Source: Candidatus Eiseniibacteriota bacterium (GTDB lineage Bacteria > Joyebacterota > Joyebacteria > Joyebacterales > Joyebacteraceae). Taken from it: a stretch of 10,220 nt of DNA. The stretch spans positions 1-10,220 of the forward strand of contig DAOWCM010000056.1 of the NCBI GenBank assembly GCA_030639555.1, in the 5' to 3' direction. The notes under the pieces were generated by a model. That model was not told the origin of the DNA, did no database searches, and worked only from the letters and a program-made list of their open reading frames with translations. Positions within the stretch are counted from its first letter, which is position 1, and the number at the start of each line of letters is the position of its first letter. This document shows positions 1 to 5,835 of this stretch, piece after piece. The translations under genes and the position numbers were made by a program.

Positions 1-836
1 AGTTCGTGGACCTGTTCCGCAGAATCTCCGACCTCGAGGTGGTCGGTGTTCTGGGCTACGACTTCCTGTCGCGATTCGTTACCAGGGTCGATTACGCGAA
101 CAACATGCTGACCTTCTACGACCCGGAGACGTTCGAGTACAAGGGAGAAGGGACAGTGCTCGAAGCGCCCCTGAGGGAGAACCTCTTCTCCGTGGAGGCG
201 ACGGTCGACGGCATCCACAAGGGGCAGTGGATGTTGGACCTCGGTGCCGGGGGAATGACGTTTCACGCGCCCTACGCGGAGGAGCACGATCTGGCGAGCA
301 GGGAGGGTGTGTACGGTGTGGGCTTCGGAGCCGGTGGGCGAATCATGCATCACCGGTCCGAGTACGAAACCGTCGAGTTCGGCGGCTACACGGTGGACCG
401 TCCCCGCATATCCATGGTCGGCTCCGATGGGGAGATGACAGGCGCCTTCTCCGGCGGTGAGCTTGTCGGCAATCTCGGCAACACGCTCTTCCGGCACTTC
501 GTGCTCTACCTCGACTACGAGAACCAGCAGGTCGTGGTTGAGAAGGGTGACGACTTCGGGACCGAGTTCCCGTGGGACCGGAGCGGTCTTCAGCTCTGGC
601 GTCCCGAGGAAGCGTGCGAGGTGCTCTACGTCTCACCCGGAACGCCGGCGGATGAGGCCGGGTTCCACGAGGGCGACACGGTTCTCTCGATCAACGGCAT
701 CGATGTCGAGCGCTTTGGGGGGCTCCTTGAGTTCCGTACGATGCTCCGCGAGGAGGCGGGAACGGAGTACCTCTTCGAGATCGAGCGCGACGGGAAGCGG
801 AAAGGGCTGAGACTGGTCCTCCGAGACCTGCTCTAG
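1..836 (+). CDS. Retropepsin-like aspartic protease with C-terminal PDZ domain (5' end missing)
   Basis: The reading frame is open to the left edge, so the gene starts upstream; a GTG at 6 lies inside a coding run and is not a convincing start. Counting from that GTG as residue 1, residues 13-38 (GVLGYDFLSRFV followed by VDY and LTFYDP) are the typical end of one retropepsin lobe. A second lobe begins near residue 58, with the active-site-like strand WMLDLGAGG at 75-83, and ends with GNLGNTLFRHFVLYLDY at 155-171. A PDZ domain fills about 194-276 (VSPGTPADEAGFHEGD, then INGIDV). Aspartyl proteases joined to a PDZ domain are common in exported or periplasmic bacterial proteins; any signal peptide would lie outside the window. 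The usual Asp-Thr-Gly is Asp-Leu-Gly here (D78), so activity of this lobe is uncertain. Fold assignment is confident; substrate is unknown. Confidence 0.8.
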   Translation, partial: FVDLFRRISDLEVVGVLGYDFLSRFVTRVDYANNMLTFYDPETFEYKGEGTVLEAPLRENLFSVEATVDGIHKGQWMLDLGAGGMTFHAPYAEEHDLASREGVYGVGFGAGGRIMHHRSEYETVEFGGYTVDRPRISMVGSDGEMTGAFSGGELVGNLGNTLFRHFVLYLDYENQQVVVEKGDDFGTEFPWDRSGLQLWRPEEACEVLYVSPGTPADEAGFHEGDTVLSINGIDVERFGGLLEFRTMLREEAGTEYLFEIERDGKRKGLRLVLRDLL

Positions 837-901
837 CCTGAAGACGAGCCCGGAACACGAGCCCTGAAGACGAACCCTGAAGACGAGCCCGGCACACGAA
901 A
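837..901. repeat. Tandem array of five 13-bp units
   Basis: Five uninterrupted 13-mers start at 837, 850, 863, 876 and 889. They read CCTGAAGACGAGC, CCGGAACACGAGC, CCTGAAGACGAAC, CCTGAAGACGAGC and CCGGCACACGAAA. The array starts on the first base after the protease stop codon and ends at the terminator hairpin. It has no reading frame of its own and no recognised function. The alternation of two unit types suggests a 26-bp or 39-bp duplication history. Confidence 0.85.
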
Positions 902-929
902 AGCGGGGAGCCTCCTCAGGCTCCCCGCT
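902..929 (-). terminator. Intrinsic terminator of the M1 peptidase gene, possibly bidirectional
   Basis: AGCGGGGAGCCT (902-913) and AGGCTCCCCGCT (918-929) form a perfect 12-bp stem with a 4-base loop. Read on the minus strand, the hairpin comes about 24 bases after the peptidase stop and is followed by TTTT (plus-strand AAAA at 899-902), as expected of a Rho-independent terminator. In the plus direction the bases that follow (CTCAGTCC) are not T-rich, so termination of the aspartic protease transcript here would be weaker. Confidence 0.85.
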
Positions 930-952
930 CTCAGTCCGTATCCGTTACTGCA

Positions 953-3001
953 CTAGCGGACAAGAAGCAGCTTCCGCGATGCCGTGCCCGAGTCCGCCAC
1001 CAGGCGCGCGAAGTAGACGCCCGAGGCGATCGGCGCGCCATCGCTTCCGCTCCCGTTCCACACAACCTCGTGCGTACCGGACGGCGCTACTCCATCCGTC
1101 AGCGTCGTGACCCGCCGGCCCGCGATATCGAACACCGCAAGCTCGACGTGCCCCGTGGTCGGCACCGAGAAGACCAGCCGCACGTCACCGCCGATAACGC
1201 CGGCCGGCGCGCTGAGCGAGAGCGCGCCGGGAGCCACATCCTCTTGAGCGCCCGTCGAGATCTCGGTGACGTACTTGAGGATCCAGTTGCCCGGGTCGAA
1301 GCTCACATCCGTGACCGCGGCATCAACGTCGAAGAAGAAGTCCTGGCTCAACTGGTCGTTCCACGCAACGACCAGCAGGTCCCCGGCGGTCGTGTGTATC
1401 TTGATGTCGATGGGCATCGTGAAGAGCCCGGCGTTCGACTGGACCTGCTCGACGTGAACCATCACGCCGTAGGGAGGTCCCTGGTCACTGGCGAGCCAGG
1501 ACCACCTGTAGTCGGGCCGGTTCTCGCCGTAGATCCACGGCTGGAAGAACCAGTCCATGCCCGAGCCGTAGTGCGCCTCGAACACCGTCTGAAGGTCCGC
1601 GGTCACAGCGGTGCCGTAGGAATGCGCGGCCCCGTAGTCCGCCATGACGGCCACGAGTCCGTCCACGGGGTAATGGTCCTGCGGACCACCGTCCAGCTCT
1701 ACGATGCGCCGGAGCATGTGCAGCACGAGCGCGCCCTTGTCGTAGACCGTCCGATTGAACGTCGACCACGGGTCGTAGATGGGCCCGTCGAAGTACCCGT
1801 AGGCGTCGTACGATTCGACGTAGTCGTCGTACTCGGACTCGCCCCCGACGTGCTCGAACCACAGGGCCTCCGAGTAGCTCGCGAAGCCCTCGTTGAGCCA
1901 TATGTCGTCCCAGGTCTCGCAGGTGACCCAGTCGCCCCACCACTGGTGCCCCAGCTCGTGCACGAGGATCCAGTCGTAGTAGTGGTCACCGCGGATGAGA
2001 ACGCGACCGTAGCTCGTGCAGGTCTGGTGCTCCATCGCGCCGCCCCACGGGAAGATCGCATGGCCGTAGCGCTCGTCGATGAAGGGATACTCGCCGAAGA
2101 CCTCGGCCAGTGCGCCGATGGCCTCGGCAGTGATGTTGAGGTCCTCCACAGCGTTTGAGTAGTGCTCCGGGTAAACGTAGTTCTCGATGGGCATAATATC
2201 ACGCCCGTAGGTGTAGTAGTCGGTCCAGCTCGAGTAGTTGGTGATGGCGACGGAGATGAGATACGTGGTGATGGGGTAGCTCTCGAACCACGTGTAGGTC
2301 TTGGTGGCGCCGTTGTCGACCTCCGAGATCAGCATTCCGTTCGAGACCGCGATGTAGGCGTCGTCGACGGTGAGGGCGATCCTGGCGGAGTCGGCCTTGT
2401 CGGCGGGCGTGTCCTTGCAGGGCCACCACTGGCGCGCGCCGATCGGCTCCGAGAGGCTCGAAATAATCGGGGTACCGTCGTGCGTGGAGAAGTTCAGCGC
2501 ATCGTCAACGGGCGCGCCGTGGTAGACGATCTCTATCTCGAGGTCGCCCCCAGTGTTGACGGCACTGTTGAGAGTGACGGTGACGAGGTCGCTCGAGTGC
2601 GTGTACGATGCCGGCGCGCCATCGTGCGCAACCGAATCGACCGTCATGTTGTCATATAGATCGAGGATCACAGTGGAAAGGCCCTCGATCGTGCTCGTCG
2701 CGCGCATGACCACGGATCCGGCCACCGTCTCCGGTCCTTCGTCTATCTCGATGTCGATGTCGTAGTAGTGGACGTCGAAGTCGTCCTGCGTGTCGCGTGC
2801 CGCTGTCGGCGGCAGGGCGAGTGCGGCCTGGAGCTTCTCAAACGCCGCCTGCTTGGGTTCCCACAGGATGCTGCGCGCGTCGTCACCCGGATGTCTGTCG
2901 TCGAGATAGACAGGCCGGGCGCCCGCGGCCGCACTGAATGCGGCCAGGCACGCGAGGACGACAAAGGTCCCGCCCAGCGTATTGCGGAAGGTCCGTGGCA
3001 T
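953..3001 (-). CDS. Secreted M1-family zinc metallopeptidase with C-terminal FlgD-like sorting domain
   Basis: This 682-residue protein has all key features of the gluzincin M1 (aminopeptidase N-like) family. The zinc site is HELGH (H348, E349, H352), with the third ligand E371 in NEGFASY, giving the expected HEXXH-X18-E spacing. The substrate-binding loop is GGAMEH (320-325), a variant of GAMEN, and Y420 in VYDKGALVLHML matches the conserved catalytic tyrosine. An N-terminal beta domain covers about 70-260. Residues 1-28 look like an export signal (hydrophobic 12-26, AAA|GA cleavage). V15-L-A-C18 is a weaker lipobox alternative. Residues 595-682 form a FlgD-like beta domain ending GVYFARL...RKLLLVR, as in FCB-group secreted proteins. 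The ATG at 3001 is fixed by AAGGAGGAG four bases upstream. It is probably monocistronic, with its own promoter and terminator. Likely role: extracellular or surface peptide breakdown. Confidence 0.95.
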   Translation of the reverse strand: MPRTFRNTLGGTFVVLACLAAFSAAAGARPVYLDDRHPGDDARSILWEPKQAAFEKLQAALALPPTAARDTQDDFDVHYYDIDIEIDEGPETVAGSVVMRATSTIEGLSTVILDLYDNMTVDSVAHDGAPASYTHSSDLVTVTLNSAVNTGGDLEIEIVYHGAPVDDALNFSTHDGTPIISSLSEPIGARQWWPCKDTPADKADSARIALTVDDAYIAVSNGMLISEVDNGATKTYTWFESYPITTYLISVAITNYSSWTDYYTYGRDIMPIENYVYPEHYSNAVEDLNITAEAIGALAEVFGEYPFIDERYGHAIFPWGGAMEHQTCTSYGRVLIRGDHYYDWILVHELGHQWWGDWVTCETWDDIWLNEGFASYSEALWFEHVGGESEYDDYVESYDAYGYFDGPIYDPWSTFNRTVYDKGALVLHMLRRIVELDGGPQDHYPVDGLVAVMADYGAAHSYGTAVTADLQTVFEAHYGSGMDWFFQPWIYGENRPDYRWSWLASDQGPPYGVMVHVEQVQSNAGLFTMPIDIKIHTTAGDLLVVAWNDQLSQDFFFDVDAAVTDVSFDPGNWILKYVTEISTGAQEDVAPGALSLSAPAGVIGGDVRLVFSVPTTGHVELAVFDIAGRRVTTLTDGVAPSGTHEVVWNGSGSDGAPIASGVYFARLVADSGTASRKLLLVR

Positions 3002-3005
3002 GTAT

Positions 3006-3014
3006 CTCCTCCTT
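3006..3014 (-). promoter_or_regulatory. Shine-Dalgarno site of the M1 peptidase gene
   Basis: On the minus strand AAGGAGGAG lies four bases before the ATG at 3001. It is a nearly complete anti-16S match and fixes the start. Confidence 0.85.
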
Positions 3015-3056
3015 GGCCCGGAGCCAGAGAGCGCTCACGGGTCACTCGAGTGGTGT

Positions 3057-3073
3057 TGAGAGATATATCCTCA
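3057..3073. promoter_or_regulatory. Imperfect dyad at the M1 peptidase transcription start
   Basis: TGAG-A-GATATATC-CTCA is a palindrome with one extra base. It is AT-rich in a GC-rich setting and reaches the expected start site of the leftward promoter (about 3073). Its position would suit a repressor operator, but no regulator is encoded in the window. It could also be the chance symmetry of an AT-rich initial transcribed region. Confidence 0.3.
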
Positions 3074-3079
3074 GACCTT

Positions 3080-3108
3080 ATTATACCGCAATCTGAGCGT
3101 GCAGTCAA
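3080..3108 (-). promoter_or_regulatory. Sigma70-type promoter of the M1 peptidase gene
   Basis: On the minus strand TTGACT (3108-3103) and TATAAT (3085-3080) are separated by exactly 17 bases. The -10 is a perfect consensus match and the -35 matches five of six. The start site would fall near 3073, leaving a leader of about 70 bases that carries the Shine-Dalgarno site. Confidence 0.8.
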
Positions 3109-3153
3109 GGAATGCAGGGCGGGGGGAGCCGGTTCCTGCACCTGCAAGGGCTC

Positions 3154-3182
3154 TTGCCCGACGACTGCGGGGCGTCTAGAAT
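3154..3182 (+). promoter_or_regulatory. Sigma70-type promoter of the rightward two-gene unit
   Basis: TTGCCC (3154-3159) and TAGAAT (3177-3182) are 17 bases apart; the -10 matches five of six and the -35 four of six. The predicted start near 3189 gives a leader of about 42 bases to the ATG at 3231. The -35 overlaps a small GGGC-TCTT-GCCC inverted repeat (3148-3159). It is divergent from the M1 peptidase promoter, with about 45 bases between the two -35 boxes. Weaker than its neighbour, so moderate confidence. Confidence 0.55.
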
Positions 3183-3218
3183 GGGTTGTGGGCCCACTTC
3201 CCCGGGTCCGCCACGAGT

Positions 3219-3225
3219 AGGAGGG
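3219..3225 (+). promoter_or_regulatory. Shine-Dalgarno site selecting the ATG at 3231
   Basis: AGGAGGG lies five bases before the ATG at 3231. It decides against the longer in-frame TTG start at 3186, which falls at or just before the predicted transcription start and would put fifteen residues ahead of the signal peptide. Confidence 0.8.
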
Positions 3226-3230
3226 TCGGA

Positions 3231-4694
3231 ATGCGAGCTGAACCCTCACAAGCCAGACTCCAGCTTGCCCTCCTGACGGTGCTGCTGCTCGCCGCGTCGC
3301 CCGGAGCGCTTGCGGGCGCCATGGACGCCCGAACGCAGGATGCGCTTCTCAGGATAGAGGCTGTTCTCGAGATGACCGAGTTCAGCAAGGACCTCTGGCC
3401 GGCCTGGGACATCTCCGAGACACCGTTCGTACTGCGCTGCCCGGACAGCACCTGCTATCTCATCAATCACCCGCGACCTCCAGTATACTACCATCGTGTG
3501 AGGGAAGAGACCTCGCTCCGAACGGCCGTGTACCGAGCGCACGCCCGAGACGTTCCTTCCGGCGATGTCTGTCTCATCGAGGGGATCTCCACGGCGGCGC
3601 TCGATCTCTGGGGCCTCGCCGCAGAGATGGTGCCGCGCGCTTTCGAGGCGTCGTTCCGCGCTCACGGGGCGGATTTCTGCGAGGGCAGGATGCGGCCGAT
3701 AGAGCTTCTCTCCGGCTATCCGATAGATGCCTGGAACCTCGTTCTCGCGGACATCGAGTGCCGCCTGCTTCACAGAGCCGCGCTCGCGACCGCGGATTCG
3801 CTCGACCTGTGCGTCCGCGAATTCACGAGCGTACGGAGACACCGCCGCCTGAGAATGGGCGGCCGCTACGCCGAGTTCGAGCGCAGGATAGAGTTCACCG
3901 ATGGCATTCCCACATATCTCGCGGAGCGATGCCGAAGGGAGGCAGAATCCTATCTCGGTGGCAGGTTCGGCCCGCGTCTGGAGGGCGCTCTCGGAGAGGC
4001 GGGCGCCCTCGAACGGTGCTTCCCCGAGTCACCGGGTCTCGACTGGTATCGCGGCGAGCGTTTCCGGTGGACCGGCGCTGTGCTGTGCAGCGTGATGGAC
4101 CGCTTGGACCCGGACTGGAAGAAGGCGGTGTCGCTCGGGTGCGTCGACCCGTTCGAGCTCATGTGCATACGAGTCAAAGGCAGGACGCCGTCTGCGAAGA
4201 CCGTGCTGGCCCGGTTCGGGTACGAGCGGCTCGTGGCCAGCATGACCACGACCATCGAGGAGTCCAAGAGCGATGCGGAGCGGCTGTTCGAGAGCATCGC
4301 GCGAAGCGAGAACCCGACCTTCTCGGTCGGTACGCATCTGCTCTCGAGTGGTGAGATCAGCTTCGATCGGTCGCGGATCGAGAAGGTGGACGCCCACCGC
4401 GAGGTGCATGCCGGCATGCTGAAGATCGAGTACTCCGGAGGTACGCACCTCCATGTTCTCGGGACTCCCACGGCTGTCGTGCTCGGGAACGACGAGTTCG
4501 ACCTCCGCAAAGTGATGCTGGCTATGCCGGAGGAGTACACGGTAGTGCTGGACGGGGAGGAGCTCGAGATCAAGGAGGGCGTCTACGAGTTCACCAGGTC
4601 ACTGTCGGTCACTGCGGAGGGCATCTCTCTCGAGGCGATGTCCGGTATGGTCATGGTGGGGGCGAGGGGGATCTCATTCATCCTGCACCGATAG
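3231..4694 (+). CDS. Exported metallopeptidase-like protein lacking zinc-binding residues (putative pseudoenzyme)
   Basis: This 487-residue protein has a signal peptide (hydrophobic 11-28, ALA|GA cleavage near 28) and no lipobox. From memory of the family rather than a search, its layout matches uncharacterised bacterial HEXXH proteins. An N-terminal LWPAWD...PFVLRC...YLINHPRPP block (55-84) is followed by a helix where HEXXH would sit. Next come a Cys/Arg-rich helix, EFERRIEFTDGIPTYL (215-230) in place of E-EGLAEY, and RFRWTGAVLCSVMDRLDPDWKKAV (278-300) in place of a SGPAYGLLLD-type segment. At the zinc site the sequence reads A131-E132-M-V-P135 instead of HEXXH, and the third-ligand glutamate appears as D224. 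The C-terminal 360-487 looks beta-rich and is unassigned. Eleven cysteines are scattered through residues 70-312. Its stop overlaps the next start, so the two genes are probably co-translated. Function unknown; the gene is intact. Confidence 0.75.
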   Translation: MRAEPSQARLQLALLTVLLLAASPGALAGAMDARTQDALLRIEAVLEMTEFSKDLWPAWDISETPFVLRCPDSTCYLINHPRPPVYYHRVREETSLRTAVYRAHARDVPSGDVCLIEGISTAALDLWGLAAEMVPRAFEASFRAHGADFCEGRMRPIELLSGYPIDAWNLVLADIECRLLHRAALATADSLDLCVREFTSVRRHRRLRMGGRYAEFERRIEFTDGIPTYLAERCRREAESYLGGRFGPRLEGALGEAGALERCFPESPGLDWYRGERFRWTGAVLCSVMDRLDPDWKKAVSLGCVDPFELMCIRVKGRTPSAKTVLARFGYERLVASMTTTIEESKSDAERLFESIARSENPTFSVGTHLLSSGEISFDRSRIEKVDAHREVHAGMLKIEYSGGTHLHVLGTPTAVVLGNDEFDLRKVMLAMPEEYTVVLDGEELEIKEGVYEFTRSLSVTAEGISLEAMSGMVMVGARGISFILHR

Positions 4695-5653
4695 TGAGCG
4701 TTCCCATGTTTGTTTCGCTGGCTGAGAGCGGGGAACTCGAGCGCCGGGCGGCGGTCGCCCGGGAATCGCTCAGCGCGTGCAGGCTGTGTCCGCGCGAGTG
4801 CGGCGTGGACCGTCTGGCGGGCGAGGTCGGCTACTGCGGCGCCGGGCCCACCGCGAGAGTCTACCGGCACATGGCGCACCCCGGCGAGGAGCCGCCGATC
4901 TCCGGCACACGCGGCTCCGGGACCATCTTCTGGAGCCACTGCACGATGTCGTGCTGCTTCTGCCAGAACTACCACATGAGCCAGCTGGGGGAGGGAACCG
5001 ACCGGACGATCGAGGAACTGTCCGGCATGGTGGGCACGCTCAGGGACGCAGGCTGCCACAACGTCAATCACGTTTCCCCGACGCAGTTCCTCCCTCACGT
5101 GCTTGAGTCGCTTCTGCTCGCGTGGCGTGCGGGAGCCGCGCTGCCGCTCGTCTGGAACACCTCCGGCTACGAGTCCGAGTTCGCGCTCGGGCTTCTGGAT
5201 GGGGTCGTCGATATCTACCTCTCGGACATCCGGTACTCCTCAGACGACGCGGCGAGGGAGTTCTCGGATACACCCGACTACACCCCCGTGAGCCGGGCGG
5301 CTCTCGTCGAGATGCACCGGCAGGTGGGCCGCCTCAAGGTGGACGCCGACGGCGTCGCTTCGAGGGGGCTCATCGTAAGACACCTCGTCCTGCCGAACGG
5401 GCACGCGGGCACTCGCGAGGCCATGCGCTTCATCGCCCGGAGGCTTGGAGTCGAGACGTACGTGAGTCTGATGGCCCAGTACTACCCCGCCTTCCGCGCG
5501 CGCGAGTTCCCGGAGCTGGCGCGAAAGATAACCCGCGAGGAATGGACCGAAGCGCTCGAGGCGCTGGAGGACGAAGGCCTCGAGAACGGGTGGGTACAGC
5601 AATACTCGGAGGATCTGTCACCGATTGCGGGCACGGAGATAGCATCGGACTAG
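4694..5653 (+). CDS. pflX: PflX-type radical SAM protein (COG1313, pyruvate formate-lyase-activating-enzyme homologue)
   Basis: The 319-residue protein carries the radical SAM cluster motif C83-TMS-C87-CF-C90 followed by QNYH, which binds the 4Fe-4S cluster that cleaves S-adenosylmethionine. Upstream is a second cysteine set, CRLCPRECGVDR with a later GYCG (C29, C32, C36, C48), typical of COG1313. Further family blocks are NHVSPTQFLPHVL (125-137), NTSGYES (155-161), DIYLSDIRY (173-181), MHRQVG (207-212) and RHLVLPNGHAGT (229-240). Length is normal for the family, whose substrate is not established; the resemblance to pyruvate formate-lyase activase is one of fold, and no lyase gene is nearby. 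The GTG start at 4694 shares one base with the preceding stop (TAGTG), suggesting translational coupling; an ATG at 4706 is the alternative. An extra cysteine (C88) sits inside the cluster motif. Cytoplasmic. Confidence 0.9.
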   Translation: MSVPMFVSLAESGELERRAAVARESLSACRLCPRECGVDRLAGEVGYCGAGPTARVYRHMAHPGEEPPISGTRGSGTIFWSHCTMSCCFCQNYHMSQLGEGTDRTIEELSGMVGTLRDAGCHNVNHVSPTQFLPHVLESLLLAWRAGAALPLVWNTSGYESEFALGLLDGVVDIYLSDIRYSSDDAAREFSDTPDYTPVSRAALVEMHRQVGRLKVDADGVASRGLIVRHLVLPNGHAGTREAMRFIARRLGVETYVSLMAQYYPAFRAREFPELARKITREEWTEALEALEDEGLENGWVQQYSEDLSPIAGTEIASD

Positions 5654-5660
5654 CGCGGTC

Positions 5661-5715
5661 GGCAGGCTCCGGCGCCTGTCTGCCCTCCCGTGGCCCTGGG
5701 TGGCTCGCGGGCCAC
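5661..5715 (+). terminator. Paired GC-rich hairpins after the radical SAM gene
   Basis: GGCAGGC (5661-5667) pairs with GTCTGCC (5678-5684), including one G-U pair. GTGGCCC (5690-5696) pairs perfectly with GGGCCAC (5709-5715). They begin eight bases after the stop codon and end before the next promoter, so they fit the place of a terminator. Neither is followed by a T-run, so they may instead protect the 3' end or pair with Rho-dependent termination. Confidence 0.4.
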
Positions 5716-5757
5716 GCACCCCTGTTGTTGGAACTGTGCAAGAAGCGAGGGTTCGGG

Positions 5758-5786
5758 TTGACAGAGACGGGGTGTCGGAACATACT
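5758..5786 (+). promoter_or_regulatory. Sigma70-type promoter of the DUF4912-GH57 operon
   Basis: A consensus TTGACA (5758-5763) is followed after 17 bases by CATACT (5781-5786), which matches four of six, including the key second A and last T. The predicted start near 5793 leaves a leader of about 43 bases to the ATG at 5836. This marks the start of a transcription unit separate from the radical SAM gene. Confidence 0.7.
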
Positions 5787-5835
5787 GAGGCAATCGATTG
5801 GGATTCGTGGGGGCGGGCGGATGTCCGCGTAGGCG

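Noticed and set aside
1070..2158. Long plus-strand open frame opposite the M1 peptidase gene (about 362 codons)
   Set aside because: It lies fully inside a gene with clear catalytic motifs on the other strand. Its translation is Val/Arg/Asp-rich without domain features, as expected of a GC-rich antisense shadow.
3099..3147. GTGCAG/CTGCAC and repeated TGCAGG-type words between the divergent promoters as an operator
   Set aside because: The words are short, irregularly spaced and of ordinary frequency in GC-rich DNA, so I could not support a binding site.
3186..3230. TTG start giving fifteen extra N-terminal residues on the exported metallopeptidase-like protein
   Set aside because: It sits at the predicted transcription start with no ribosome site, whereas AGGAGGG precedes the ATG at 3231, which begins a normal signal peptide.
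5661..5715. Small structured RNA or riboswitch downstream of the radical SAM gene
   Set aside because: Two simple hairpins directly after a stop codon are better explained as 3'-end structure. No known riboswitch core or promoter of their own was seen.
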